From Cupriavidus necator A5-1 (GTDB taxonomy: Bacteria; Pseudomonadota; Gammaproteobacteria; Burkholderiales; Burkholderiaceae), in the NCBI RefSeq assembly GCF_000744095.1, contig NZ_JQLI01000008.1, forward strand, positions 1,302,001 through 1,366,000: a stretch of DNA of 64,000 bases, read 5' to 3'. Position numbers and translations under genes: made by a program. Shown here piece after piece: positions 8,560 to 17,287 of this stretch; the stretch's first letter is position 1; each line of letters begins with the position of its first letter. The notes under the pieces are model-generated. The model saw nothing but the letters and a program-made list of their open reading frames with translations. It did no database searches and was not told where the DNA came from.

Positions 8560-9393
8560 TTACGCCGGCGTGGTGAAGAAGCGCTCGCGCATCTCCTCCA
8601 GCCCGAGCTGTTCCAGCACGTCGTCGAGCCGCTCGGCCGGGCGCCGGCGCGGCAGGTCCTTGTACTGCGCGATGATCAACTCGTTCTTCATCGAGTGTTC
8701 CCAGCCCACCAGCTCGGTCACGCTGACCTGGTAGCCGTGCGCCTCGAGCTGCAGGCAGCGCAGTACGTTGGTCACCTGGCTGCCGAACTCGCGCGTATGC
8801 AGCGGGTGGCGCCAGATCTCGGTCAGCGGATTGCCGGCCAGCAGCTTGCCCTTGTGCTTGCGCAGCACGCTTGCGACTTCCGCCTGGCAGCACGGGACCA
8901 GCACGATATGCCGCGCCTGCTTGGCCAGCGCGAAGCGGATGGCGTCGTCGGTCGCGGTATTGCACGCGTGCAGGGCGGTGACCACGTCCACCGTCGGCGG
9001 CAGCTCCGGCGAGGTGATCGAATCCGCCACCGACAGGTTCAGGAACGACATCCCCGGAAAACCCAGCCGCGCGGCCAGCGCCTGCGAGGTCTTCACCAGC
9101 TCTTCGCGGGTCTCGATGCCGTAGATATGGGAGTCGTCCTGCAGCGTCTTGAAAAACAGGTCGTACAGGATAAAGCCGAGGTAGGACTTGCCGGCGCCAT
9201 GGTCGACCAGCGTGACGCGGCCGCGCTCTTTCTTGACCTCCTGCAGCAGCGGTTCGATGAACTGGAACAGGTGGTAGACCTGCTTGAGCTTGCGCCGGCT
9301 GTCCTGGTTCAGCTTGCCGTCGCGCGTCAGGATATGGAGTTCCTTGAGCAGCTCGATGGACTGGCCGGGGCGGATTTCGTGGGTATTTGACAT
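8560..9393 (-). CDS. class I SAM-dependent methyltransferase (Methyltransf_32-like)
   Basis: The 277-residue protein has an N-terminal helical region (HLFQFIEPLLQEVKKE) and a Rossmann methyltransferase domain: motif I is VDHGAGKSYLGFILY, followed by HIYGIETREELV, DVVTALHACNTATDDA and VPCCQAEVA. The HAC...A and PCCQ segments match the Trm13-like Methyltransf_32 family, which includes tRNA and small-molecule methyltransferases; the substrate here is unknown. I use the ATG at 9393; an in-frame GTG at 9405 would add four residues. Stops of this gene and the DUF1415 gene abut. Confidence 0.85.
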   Translation of the reverse strand: MSNTHEIRPGQSIELLKELHILTRDGKLNQDSRRKLKQVYHLFQFIEPLLQEVKKERGRVTLVDHGAGKSYLGFILYDLFFKTLQDDSHIYGIETREELVKTSQALAARLGFPGMSFLNLSVADSITSPELPPTVDVVTALHACNTATDDAIRFALAKQARHIVLVPCCQAEVASVLRKHKGKLLAGNPLTEIWRHPLHTREFGSQVTNVLRCLQLEAHGYQVSVTELVGWEHSMKNELIIAQYKDLPRRRPAERLDDVLEQLGLEEMRERFFTTPA

Positions 9394-9519
9394 GGGGAAC
9401 TGCACAGAGGCTGGCAGGGCGCGGCGCGCCCCGTAATGCCGACAGTTTACCCAAAAGTTCCGCCGGCCCCCGACGGCGCAGGTGGCGTGGGCCCCACTTC
9501 GGCAGGGTATGTTGTGCGC

Positions 9520-9547
9520 TCAAGTTTCGTGACGCTGTTGCCGTTGG
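9520..9547 (+). promoter_or_regulatory. possible sigma-28 (FliA)-type promoter of the FapA-like gene
   Basis: TCAAGTTT at 9520-9527 matches the FliA -35 consensus (TAAAGTTT) at seven of eight bases. GCCGTTGG at 9540-9547 keeps only the GCCG of the -10 GCCGATAA, and the spacer is 12 rather than 11. It lies about 120 bases before the DUF342/FapA gene. Weak candidate. Confidence 0.25.
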
Positions 9548-9667
9548 CCATAGATCGATAACAAGCGGAGTGCCGGCGCATGACCGGACCTCCTGCAGTG
9601 CGGGCACTGCCACCGGGACAGCCTGTGGTGGGACCCCTGCCGCTCCACAAGAACAGTCGGGGGACTC

Positions 9668-11281
9668 ATGATTCACGAGTCGGGTTTGCGCCTGGAGCTC
9701 ACTGAGCCAGGCGAGCAGGTGCATGCGCGCTACACGCCGGAGCCCGGCAGGTTGCCGCCGGATCACGACAGCCTCAAGCAATGCCTGGCCAGCCTGGGCT
9801 GGGCCGGCGCGCGGCTGGAGGCGCGCGCGGTGGCCCAGTTCCTGGCGCAATGCCAGCGGGCCGAGCATGAGATCGACGCCACCATCGGCGCGCTGATCGA
9901 CGGCGCTTTTGAACTCGATATCACCGGCGACGGCCTGGCCGTGCGGCTGACGCTGATGCCGCCCGAAGGCGGAAGGCCGGTCACCGCGGAGGAAATTCGC
10001 CGCGCCGCGGCGGACCGGGGCGTGGTGGCGCCGATCCAGAGCCTTGCGCTGGAGGCCGCACTGGCCGAAGGCACCTGCGAGCTGCGCACCATCGCTGCCG
10101 GCGTGGCACCGCGCCGGGGCGAGCCGGCGCGCTTCGTCACCCTGCTGGAGCCGCGCAAGCCGGCGCAGGCCGACGACGAAGCCACGAAGGTAGACCTGCG
10201 TGACCTGGGCAGCCTGCTGCTGGTCAGCCCCGGCACGCCGCTGATGCGCCGCATCCCGGCCGTGCCCGGCAACGACGGCGTGGACGTGTTCGGCAAGCCC
10301 ATCGCGGCCGATCCGGTGGAGGATCCACCCTTTGCCGAGGGCCTGACTGGCGCGGCCGCCGATCCCAACGATGCCGACCTGCTGGTCGCGGTGATTGCAG
10401 GATCGCCGCTGGTCGGCGTCCATGGCATCTCGGTCAGCCCGGTGGTGCAGGTGGAGTCGGTCGACCTGCATTCCGGCAATGTCGCGTTCGACGGCACGCT
10501 GCGCGTGTCGGGCGATATCCGCACCGGCATGTCGGTAAGCGTGAGTGGCGACGTGGTGGTCGAAGGCACCATCGAAGCCGCCAATGTCGAGGCGGGCGGC
10601 AACGTCGTGGTCAAGGGCGGCATCATCGGCAAGGCCGAGAGCGGGCACAAGGAAGGCGGCATCAGCCGCGCCAGCGTGCGCTGCAAGGGCGCGGTGAAGG
10701 CGCGCTTTATCGAGAACGCCGTGGTCGAGGCCGGTACCGAGGTCACTGTCGACAGCGGCATCCGCCAGAGCGACGTCGCCGCGGGCGAGCGTATCGTGGT
10801 GGGCGGCCCCGGCGTGCAGGGCAGCATCAGCGGCGGCCGCAGCCGCGCCATGCTGGCCGTGCGCGCCGCAGTGCTGGGTTCCCCGGCCGGCACCGCCACC
10901 AGCGTGCAGGTCGGCCTGAACCCCTACGCCGACGCGCAGCGCGCCGCGCTGGAAGGCGATCGCCGCCGGCTGCTGGAAGAGCAGAACAAGGTCAGGCAAC
11001 TGGTGGCGTTCTTCGCTCGGCACCCGGAGAAAGCCGTCGGCGACCTGCGCGAGAAGGCGCGCGCGACGCTGTTCAAGCTCTCGCGCGACCTGTTCGAGCT
11101 GGAGGGGCGGCTGACCGAACTCGGCCAGCAGATGCAGCCGGCCGCCGACGCCGTGATCGACGCCGCGCGCCGCATCCACGGCGGCGTTACGCTGCAGATA
11201 GGCAGCCGCGTGCTCAAAGTGATGGAAGACAAGCCTGGCGGGCAGATCCGACTGGTCGACGACCGCATCGCGGTCACCTGA
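9668..11281 (+). CDS. FapA-like DUF342 protein
   Basis: The 537-residue protein has an N-terminal helical part, then a DUF342 beta-helix-like core (about 170-420) rich in Val/Gly repeats, e.g. VAFDGTLRVSGDIRTGM, VSVSGDVVVEGTIEAA and GGNVVVKGGIIGK. A long helical coiled-coil-like segment (about 420-505, RRRLLEEQNKVRQLVAFF) follows. This is the layout of the FapA / flagellar assembly protein A family, linked to polymer-like scaffolds and flagellar function in some bacteria. No flagellar genes adjoin it here. It is monocistronic, with a hairpin about 190 bases downstream. Confidence 0.85.
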   Translation: MIHESGLRLELTEPGEQVHARYTPEPGRLPPDHDSLKQCLASLGWAGARLEARAVAQFLAQCQRAEHEIDATIGALIDGAFELDITGDGLAVRLTLMPPEGGRPVTAEEIRRAAADRGVVAPIQSLALEAALAEGTCELRTIAAGVAPRRGEPARFVTLLEPRKPAQADDEATKVDLRDLGSLLLVSPGTPLMRRIPAVPGNDGVDVFGKPIAADPVEDPPFAEGLTGAAADPNDADLLVAVIAGSPLVGVHGISVSPVVQVESVDLHSGNVAFDGTLRVSGDIRTGMSVSVSGDVVVEGTIEAANVEAGGNVVVKGGIIGKAESGHKEGGISRASVRCKGAVKARFIENAVVEAGTEVTVDSGIRQSDVAAGERIVVGGPGVQGSISGGRSRAMLAVRAAVLGSPAGTATSVQVGLNPYADAQRAALEGDRRRLLEEQNKVRQLVAFFARHPEKAVGDLREKARATLFKLSRDLFELEGRLTELGQQMQPAADAVIDAARRIHGGVTLQIGSRVLKVMEDKPGGQIRLVDDRIAVT

Positions 11282-11467
11282 ACCAGCCCGTAACGCAAGG
11301 GTTCTGAACGCTTCGCTGCGCGCGGATTTGTACTATGCTGCAGTTATGTCCTGGGGTGCCGCAGGATGGGCGAGAAGAGCTAGCGTCGGGCAGTGAATGC
11401 AGAAGCGGAATCAGCAAACTGTGGAAGCGTTACACGGAACCGACACACGTGGCACTTGAATCACCGG

Positions 11468-11500
11468 AAGGCCAGCCATCACGGCTGGCCTTCCCGCTTT
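11468..11500 (+). terminator. hairpin, probable terminator
   Basis: AAGGCCAGCC (11468-11477) pairs perfectly with GGCTGGCCTT (11483-11492) around a five-base loop. The following bases TTCCCGCTTT are only partly U-rich. It could end transcription of the FapA-like gene or of a short RNA starting near 11343. Confidence 0.5.
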
Positions 11501-11571
11501 CTGCGCCCCTGCAACCGCCTGCGAGTCGACCTACACTGAAGGTGCAACCACACTACCGACAGGAGGTTGCT

Positions 11572-11727
11572 ATGGCTGCCACAATGATCACCGCGCTGGT
11601 GTTGATCGCCCTGGTTGCCTGTGCGGCGTTCGTCATCTGGGTCCTGCGCGAAAAGAACCCGACGCTGCTGCAGCAACAGGAGCAGTCGGTGAAGACCTGG
11701 TTCGACCACATGATTCACCGGCATTAG
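11572..11727 (+). CDS. small single-pass membrane protein (51 aa)
   Basis: The ATG at 11572 follows a perfect AGGAGG (11561-11566) with a 5-base spacer, which fixes the start within a longer open frame. The 51-residue product has one hydrophobic helix (TMITALVLIALVACAAFVIWV, about residues 4-24; 21 residues) and then a short charged tail REKNPTLLQQQEQSVKTWF, ending HMIHRH. I do not recognise a family. A strong terminator follows at 11763. Excellent translation signals make expression likely. Confidence 0.75.
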   Translation: MAATMITALVLIALVACAAFVIWVLREKNPTLLQQQEQSVKTWFDHMIHRH

Positions 11728-11762
11728 CAAATGGCCTCGCGCGCGGGGCCACTCGTTGTCAG

Positions 11763-11785
11763 GCCCGCCTTGCCGGCGGGCTTTT
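11763..11785 (+). terminator. Rho-independent terminator
   Basis: GCCCGCC (11763-11769) and GGCGGGC (11775-11781) form a 7-bp stem with loop TTGCC, then TTTT. It ends the small membrane protein gene and lies against the convergent capA-like gene. Confidence 0.8.
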
Positions 11786-11787
11786 CA

Positions 11788-12912
11788 TTAGGGCAGGCCT
11801 CCCGCCGCGAACACGCGCAACTCGTGCACGCCGCTGCGCTCGCAACTTGTGCCAAGCGCCCGTCCTTCGTCCGCGAACATCGCCAGCAGCCACGCAATAT
11901 CCACCTCGCGCGCATATTGCAGCCGGAAATGGCTGCGGCGCAGCGGCACCAGCCGCAGGTCGGCGTGGCCACCGCGATCGAAGCTGACGAAGGCCATCAG
12001 CGCCAGGTCGGGCCGGTACTCGTCATAGCCGCCGATGCCTTCGTAGTCGTTGATGAAGTCGCCGCAGCCGTAGAGGATCGGCTTGCCCGCATGCAGCTCG
12101 ATGCCGAGCGGATGGTGCGAGGAATGGCCGTGGACGATATCCGCGCCGGCGCGCTGCACCAGGCCGCGTGCGAAGGCGCGTTGCGCCGGGTCGATGCGGT
12201 AGCCCCAGTTCGGTCCCCAGTGGATCGAAACCACCACCACGTCGCCCGTCCGCCTGATGCCGCGCACTTGTGCCGCGATGCGTTCGAGCGAAGCGTCGGA
12301 CCAGTCATCGAGCAGGTTCACGCCCGAATGCCCGGCACTGGCGCGCCACGCCGCCGGCGTGCCGGCGTTCTCCATCGCAAAGGCAAGGACCACCACGCGG
12401 CCGCCGCCCGGCAGCGGCAACAGCGCGGCACGTGCGGCGGAGGCCTCGTCGGGACCAGCCCCGGCATGCGCGATGTGCGCCCCGTCCAGTGCCGCCAGCG
12501 TATCGGCCAGCCCTGCGCGTCCCCAGTCGAGCACATGGTTGTTGGCCAGCACCGCGCAGTCGATGCCCGCTGCCTGCAGGCAAGCGATATTGCCCGGATG
12601 CATCCGGTAGTGCACCGACTTGCCCGGCCAGGCGTCGTCGCTGGTGGTGATGGCGGTTTCGAGATTGACGATGCGCGGGCGCGCCGCGCGGCTTTCCAGT
12701 TCCGCCAGCGCCTCGCCCCACGGGTATTCCGGCCCGGCGGGGCGAGCGATCGGCCCGGCCTTGCGCTCGGCAAGGTGCACGTAGTCGAGCGCGGAATGTA
12801 CATACGATTCGTGCAGCAGCGGCTGGCTGGGATGCGCGAGGATCTGGTCGATGCCGCGGCCGGTCATCACGTCGCCGCACAGGAACAGGGGAGGTGAGGT
12901 CGAAGGGTTCAT
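11788..12912 (-). CDS. CapA family protein (PGA_cap metallophosphatase-like)
   Basis: The 374-residue protein shows the CapA/PgsA pattern: LFLCGDVMTGRGID at the start, RIVNLETAIT, VLANNHVLDWG, VVVSIHWGPNWGY, ADIVHGHSSHHPLGIE and ILYGCGDFINDYEG. These Asp/Asn/His clusters are those of calcineurin-like phosphoesterases. Members take part in poly-gamma-glutamate capsule synthesis in Gram-positive bacteria, but isolated copies in proteobacteria have unknown function. No signal peptide or membrane anchor and no capB/capC are seen here, so a capsule role is not supported. Confidence 0.85.
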   Translation of the reverse strand: MNPSTSPPLFLCGDVMTGRGIDQILAHPSQPLLHESYVHSALDYVHLAERKAGPIARPAGPEYPWGEALAELESRAARPRIVNLETAITTSDDAWPGKSVHYRMHPGNIACLQAAGIDCAVLANNHVLDWGRAGLADTLAALDGAHIAHAGAGPDEASAARAALLPLPGGGRVVVLAFAMENAGTPAAWRASAGHSGVNLLDDWSDASLERIAAQVRGIRRTGDVVVVSIHWGPNWGYRIDPAQRAFARGLVQRAGADIVHGHSSHHPLGIELHAGKPILYGCGDFINDYEGIGGYDEYRPDLALMAFVSFDRGGHADLRLVPLRRSHFRLQYAREVDIAWLLAMFADEGRALGTSCERSGVHELRVFAAGGLP

Positions 12913-13134
12913 GGCGCTGTTGGTTAGGCGCTGCGATGGCGCGCCGTCGATTCATGATAGGCCGGCACGGCGGCATGCTCGCCGTACCGCACTTGCCGCG
13001 CGCGCACTACCGGGTGCACGTTTACATTCATCCGGTGCCCGCCTTAAATGGTGAAGTCATCGGTCCTCGTGGCCATCACTTCCCCGTCCGCCGCGCGCCG
13101 TCCGATGTTTGCAACCAGCATCGGGAGGCACATC

Positions 13135-14523
13135 ATGGCCCAGCTATCCAGCGAACTTGTCGAGGGACTCAAGTCCCGCCTGAGGGGGCAATTGCTGCAA
13201 CCGGGCGATCCCGCCTACGACGAAGCCCGCAGCATCTGGAACGCGATGATCGACCGCCACCCGGCGCTGATCGTGCGGGCCGCCGGCACTGCCGACGTGA
13301 TCGCCGGCGTCAATTTCGCGCGCGACAACGGCGTGCTGCTGGCGATACGCGGCGGCGGCCACAATATCGGCGGACTGGCGATCTGCGAAGCCGGCATGGT
13401 TCTCGACCTGTCGCAGATGAAATCCGTGCGCATCGATCCCAAGGCGCAGCGTGGCTACGTGGAGCCCGGCGCCACGCTGCGCGACTTCGATCATGAAGCG
13501 CAGACCTTCGGCCTGGCCACGCCGCTGGGCATCAACTCCACCACGGGCGTCGCGGGGCTGACGCTGGGCGGCGGCTTCGGCTGGCTCAGCCGCAAGTTCG
13601 GCACCACGGTCGACAACCTGGTCTCGGCGCAGGTGGTGACCGCCGACGGCAAGCTGGTGCGCGCCAGCGCCGACGAGAACGCCGACCTGTTCTGGGCGCT
13701 GCGTGGTGGCGGCGGCAACTTCGGCGTGGTGACCATGTTCGAGTTCCGCCTGCACCCGGTGGGGCCGGAAGTGTATGGCGGCCTGATCGTCTATCCGCTG
13801 GAGCAGGCGGCCACGGTGATCCCCGCCTACCGCGAGCTGTACGAGTCGATGCCGGACGAGCTGACCGTATGGGTGGTGCTGCGCCAGGCGCCGCCGCTGC
13901 CCTTCCTGCCGCCCGAGGCGCACGGCAAGCCGATCGCGGCGCTTGCGATCTGCTATATCGGCCCGCCCGACAAGGGGCCCCAACTGGTCGAGCCGCTGCG
14001 CAAGCTGGGCACGCCCTACGGCGAGCACGTCGGCCCGATGCCGTTCACCGCCTGGCAGCAGGCCTTCGATCCATTGCTGACGCCGGGCGCGCGCAACTAC
14101 TGGAAGTCGCACAACTTTGCCGGCCTGGACGACGCCATGATCACGATGCTGATCGAGCAGATCGGCAAGTTGCCGTCACCGCAATGCGAGGTCTTTATCG
14201 GCGCGATGGGCGGGCAGACCAACCGCGTCGCGCAGGACGCGACCGCCTATGCGAGCCGCGACGCCAAGTTCATCATGAACCTGCACGGGCGCTGGGATTC
14301 GCCTGCCGACGACGACCGGTGCATCGCCTGGGCCCGCGAAGTGTTCCGCGCGGCGACGCCGTTTGCGCTGGGCAGCGTCTACGTCAATTTCCTGACCCAG
14401 GAAGAGGTCGACCGCGTCGGCGCGGCGTACGGGCCCAACTATGACCGGCTGGTCGAGGTGAAGCGGCGCTACGACCCGGACAACCTGTTCCGCCATAACC
14501 ACAACATCAATCCCGCGGCGTAG
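13135..14523 (+). CDS. FAD-linked oxidase of the berberine-bridge (BBE) family
   Basis: The 462-residue protein has a PCMH-type FAD domain. IRGGGHNIGG contains the His that is covalently flavinylated in this family, and GVAGLTLGGGFGWLSRKFG follows. The second, cysteinyl FAD link of plant BBE enzymes is not present (INSTTGVAG has no Cys), so mono-covalent binding is expected. The C-terminal BBE motif is NLFRHNHNI with YGPNYDRLVEVKRRYDPDNL. Family members oxidise sugars, alkaloids or polyketides; the substrate is unknown. The start at 13135 follows GGGAGG with a 6-base spacer. Confidence 0.9.
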   Translation: MAQLSSELVEGLKSRLRGQLLQPGDPAYDEARSIWNAMIDRHPALIVRAAGTADVIAGVNFARDNGVLLAIRGGGHNIGGLAICEAGMVLDLSQMKSVRIDPKAQRGYVEPGATLRDFDHEAQTFGLATPLGINSTTGVAGLTLGGGFGWLSRKFGTTVDNLVSAQVVTADGKLVRASADENADLFWALRGGGGNFGVVTMFEFRLHPVGPEVYGGLIVYPLEQAATVIPAYRELYESMPDELTVWVVLRQAPPLPFLPPEAHGKPIAALAICYIGPPDKGPQLVEPLRKLGTPYGEHVGPMPFTAWQQAFDPLLTPGARNYWKSHNFAGLDDAMITMLIEQIGKLPSPQCEVFIGAMGGQTNRVAQDATAYASRDAKFIMNLHGRWDSPADDDRCIAWAREVFRAATPFALGSVYVNFLTQEEVDRVGAAYGPNYDRLVEVKRRYDPDNLFRHNHNINPAA

Positions 14524-14637
14524 TTGGCGTAACCTGCATGCAGGGAGGCCTGCCGGGGCAGGCCGCCCGCCTTCACGCCGCTGCAACACAGGCATGCGAG
14601 CATCGCCGCGACCGCGTTGTATCCACAGGGAGAGCAG

Positions 14638-15555
14638 ATGAGACCGGGAGAGGCAGATCTTGTACGGCGTATCCACAAGGAAGTCGCCGACTACTACGAC
14701 GAAGAGATCGAGCTGGAACTGGACGACCGCGAAGCCAGCGAGGCCTTCGGCGATCCGGTGCAACTCACGGACGAGGCCGAGCAGGACAGCCGCCGGCGCT
14801 ATTTCCGCGAGCTGTTCCGCCTGCAGGGCGAGCTGGTGCGGCTGCAGAGCTGGGTTGCCGCCACCGGGCACAAGATCGTGATCCTGTTCGAGGGGCGCGA
14901 CGCCGCCGGCAAGGGCGGCGTGATCAAGCGCATCACGCAGCGGCTCAACCCGCGCGTATGCCGCGTGGCGGCACTGCCCGCGCCCAACGACCGCGAGCGC
15001 ACGCAGTGGTATTTCCAGCGCTACGCCGCGCACCTGCCGGCCGCCGGCGAAATCGTGCTGTTCGACCGCAGCTGGTACAACCGCGCCGGCGTCGAGCGCG
15101 TGATGGGCTTCTGCGACGACGACCAGTATGAAGAGTTCTTCCGCTCCGTGCCCGAGTTCGAGAAGATGCTGGTGCGCTCCGGCATCCAGGTGATCAAGTA
15201 CTGGTTCTCGATCACCCACGACGAACAGCGCCTGCGCTTCCTCAGCCGCATCCACGACCCGCTCAAGCAGTGGAAGCTCAGCCCGATGGACCTGGAGTCG
15301 CAGCGCCGCTGGGAGGACTACACCAAGGCCAAGGAAATCATGCTCGAGCGCACGCATATCCCCGAGGCGCCGTGGTGGGTGGTGCAGGCCGACGACAAGA
15401 AGCGGGCGCGCTTGAACTGCATCCAACACCTGCTGAGCCTGGTGCCCTATGCGGAAGTGGAATCGCCCACCGTGGTACTACCGGGACGGGAGCGGCACGA
15501 GGACTACGTGCGGCAGCCGGTGCCGAAGCAGATGATCGTGCCGGAGGTGTATTGA
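14638..15555 (+). CDS. ppk2: polyphosphate kinase 2 (PPK2)
   Basis: The 305-residue protein has the PPK2 P-loop fold: Walker A in EGRDAAGKGGVIKRI, the Walker B region LFDRSWYNRAGVERVMGF, and the lid-associated WKLSPMD...SRRWEDYTKAKEIML stretch. It phosphorylates nucleoside di- or monophosphates with polyphosphate, or the reverse; single-domain length suggests class I or III, which sequence reading alone cannot settle. The ATG at 14638 follows GGGAG with 6-base spacing. Several ppk2 paralogues are known in Cupriavidus, so this is probably one of a set. Confidence 0.93.
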   Translation: MRPGEADLVRRIHKEVADYYDEEIELELDDREASEAFGDPVQLTDEAEQDSRRRYFRELFRLQGELVRLQSWVAATGHKIVILFEGRDAAGKGGVIKRITQRLNPRVCRVAALPAPNDRERTQWYFQRYAAHLPAAGEIVLFDRSWYNRAGVERVMGFCDDDQYEEFFRSVPEFEKMLVRSGIQVIKYWFSITHDEQRLRFLSRIHDPLKQWKLSPMDLESQRRWEDYTKAKEIMLERTHIPEAPWWVVQADDKKRARLNCIQHLLSLVPYAEVESPTVVLPGRERHEDYVRQPVPKQMIVPEVY

Positions 15556-15663
15556 AGGGTATCAAGGGGTAGCGAGGTTAGGGTATGCACGGGGTGCGTC
15601 ATCGGCCCCGTGGCACGCCGGCTACCTATAATAAAAACGGCCACCTGGCAAACAAGGGTGGCC

Positions 15664-15882
15664 GTGATCGTGAAACTGCTCGTATTCTGGGCGGCCATTC
15701 TTGCCGCCTACCTCCTGATGAAGCACGCCGGCTGCTTCAGCCAGCCTGTGCTCTATCCCGACTTCGACCACCCGTTCCGGTACTGGTGGGCGCGACGGGT
15801 GGGGCGCCAGTCGCTGCCCGTGCGGCCATCGACGCCATCCCCCGCCGCAAACGACAGGCAACAAAAAACCCGGAGAGCCTGA
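15664..15882 (+). CDS. small membrane protein, hypothetical (72 aa)
   Basis: The GTG at 15664 follows AAGGG with a 5-base spacer, and a TATAAT at 15627-15632 lies shortly upstream. The product has one N-terminal hydrophobic helix (VKLLVFWAAILAAYLLM), a Cys, a Pro/Phe-rich patch (YPDFDHPFRYWW) and a basic, Pro/Ser-rich tail. I do not recognise a family. The stop overlaps the terminator of the opposite tRNA gene. Coding status is plausible, not certain. Confidence 0.5.
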   Translation: MIVKLLVFWAAILAAYLLMKHAGCFSQPVLYPDFDHPFRYWWARRVGRQSLPVRPSTPSPAANDRQQKTRRA

Positions 15883-15895
15883 CGCCGTCCGGGTT
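15862..15895 (-). terminator. Rho-independent terminator of tRNA-Thr
   Basis: Read on the minus strand, CCCGGA and TCCGGG form a stem followed by TTTTTTG, directly downstream of the tRNA gene. The mirror side has TTTGTGT, so the hairpin may also end the opposing small gene. Confidence 0.75.
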
Positions 15896-15921
15896 TGTGT
15901 GGGCCATGCCCTGGAATTCTG

Positions 15922-15997
15922 TGGTGCCGAAGAGAGGAATCGAACCCCCGACCTTCTCATTACGAATGAGCTGCTCTACCGACTGAGCTACTTCGGC
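15922..15997 (-). tRNA. tRNA-Thr (anticodon CGT)
   Basis: The minus strand gives a complete 76-base cloverleaf: acceptor GCCGAAG pairing with CTTCGGC's partner at the 3' end, D-arm AGCTCAGTCGGTAGAGC, anticodon loop TTCGTAA with anticodon CGT, T-arm GGTTCGATTCC, and an encoded CCA at 15922-15924. It reads ACG (Thr) codons. Confidence 0.97.
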
Positions 15998-16091
15998 AAC
16001 ATGTTCCGGTGTACTGGAACAGCCCGCAATACTAGCAGCGTTTTTCAGGCTTGGGAAGCCCCTTTGTGCCGCCCGGCCGTCATGCCGGAAG

Positions 16092-16119
16092 AACGGGGGC
16101 GCCGGCCGGCGCCCCCGTT
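16092..16119. terminator. long GC-rich palindrome downstream of fbp
   Basis: AACGGGGGCGCC (16092-16103) and GGCGCCCCCGTT (16108-16119) are a perfect 12-bp inverted repeat around GGCC. It lies between the fbp stop (16140) and the tRNA gene. There is no strong U-tract on the minus strand, so it may stabilise the fbp mRNA end rather than terminate by itself. Confidence 0.5.
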
Positions 16120-16139
16120 TCCTTGTCGCAGGGCCGCGC

Positions 16140-17156
16140 TCAGGCCTTGCCTTCGGCTTCCTGGTGGTAGCGCGTGACGCGTTCCACCTCGTTCTTCGAA
16201 CCCAGGATCACCGACACACGCTGGTGCAGTTTCTCGGGCACGACATCCATGATGCGCTGGAGGCCGTTGGTGGCGGCGCCGCCGGCCTGCTCGACCAGCA
16301 TGGCCATCGGGTTGGCTTCGTACATCAGGCGCAGCTTGCCCGGCTTCTCCGGCTCGCGCTTGTCCCACGGGTACATGAAGATGCCGCCGCGAGTCAGGAT
16401 GCGGTGCACGTCGGCGACCATCGAGGCGACCCAGCGCATATTGAAGTTCTTGCCGCGCGGACCTTCTTCGCCGGCCAGGCATTCGTCGATATAGCGGCGC
16501 ACGGGCGGGGCCCAGTGGCGCATGTTCGACATATTGATGGCAAATTCCTTGGTGTCGTCCGGGATCGTCACGTTGGAGTGTGTCAGCACGAAGCTGCCGG
16601 CCTCGCGGTCGAGCGTGAACATGTGCACGCCGTTGCCGACGGTCAGCACCAGCGTGGTCTGCGGGCCGTACACGGCGTAGCCGGCGGCGACCTGGTGGGT
16701 GCCGGGCTGCATGAAGTCGGCCTCGGTCACGGTCTGGCCCGGCTTGGGCATGTGCAGCACCGAGAAGATGGTGCCGATCGAGACGTTGACGTCAATGTTT
16801 GACGAGCCATCCAGCGGATCGAACAGCAGCAGGTATTCGCCCTTCGGGTAGCGGTTGGGAATCTCGTAGAACGATTCCATTTCTTCCGACGCCATCGCGG
16901 CGAGGTGGCCGCCCCATTCGTTGGCATCGAGCAGCACTTCATTGGCGATCACGTCCAGCTTCTGCTGGGTTTCGCCCTGGACGTTGCCGGTGCCGGCCGA
17001 GCCCAGCACGCCGGCGAGGGCGCCCTTGCTGACGGCGTTGGAAATGGCCTTGCAGGCGCGCGCGACCACTTCGATCAGCAGCCGCAGTTCGGGCTGGATC
17101 GTGTTGTGCTTGCGCTGCTCCTCGACCAGGTAGCGGGTGAGGCTGATGCGAGTCAT
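16140..17156 (-). CDS. fbp: fructose-1,6-bisphosphatase class 1
   Basis: This 338-residue enzyme hydrolyses fructose 1,6-bisphosphate to fructose 6-phosphate in gluconeogenesis. Metal-site motifs of class 1 FBPases are present: ASEEMES, LFDPLDGSSNIDVNVSIGTIFS and the C-terminal KLRLMYEANPMAMLVEQAGG. Length is normal. The start MTRISLTRYL has an AAGGAG 8 bases upstream; a 27-residue in-frame extension further upstream is not family sequence. It is monocistronic between the tRNA gene and pepN. Cupriavidus autotrophs carry additional fbp copies in Calvin-cycle operons; this one has a housekeeping context. Confidence 0.97.
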   Translation of the reverse strand: MTRISLTRYLVEEQRKHNTIQPELRLLIEVVARACKAISNAVSKGALAGVLGSAGTGNVQGETQQKLDVIANEVLLDANEWGGHLAAMASEEMESFYEIPNRYPKGEYLLLFDPLDGSSNIDVNVSIGTIFSVLHMPKPGQTVTEADFMQPGTHQVAAGYAVYGPQTTLVLTVGNGVHMFTLDREAGSFVLTHSNVTIPDDTKEFAINMSNMRHWAPPVRRYIDECLAGEEGPRGKNFNMRWVASMVADVHRILTRGGIFMYPWDKREPEKPGKLRLMYEANPMAMLVEQAGGAATNGLQRIMDVVPEKLHQRVSVILGSKNEVERVTRYHQEAEGKA

Positions 17157-17287
17157 GGTTGGTTCTCCTTGGATGGCCGCAATTCTACATGCCCGCCCCG
17201 GCTGGCCGCGATGACGGCATTGCGGGGCGCTGGGCAAAGGGGGCGGTACGGTGCCTCCTTGTTTGTATTTCCGCTCGGATTCTCCAG

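Noticed and set aside
8249..11179. Minus-strand open frame of 976 codons across the FapA-like and methyltransferase genes
   Set aside because: It is a shadow of plus-strand coding sequence and has no start region or domain of its own.
11335..11571. Long N-terminal extension of the small membrane protein
   Set aside because: The perfect Shine-Dalgarno at 11561-11566 fixes the start at 11572, and the extension crosses a terminator-like hairpin.
15570..15640. TATAAT at 15627 as part of a second tRNA or RNA gene
   Set aside because: No cloverleaf or conserved RNA structure follows; it is better read as a promoter for the small gene at 15664.
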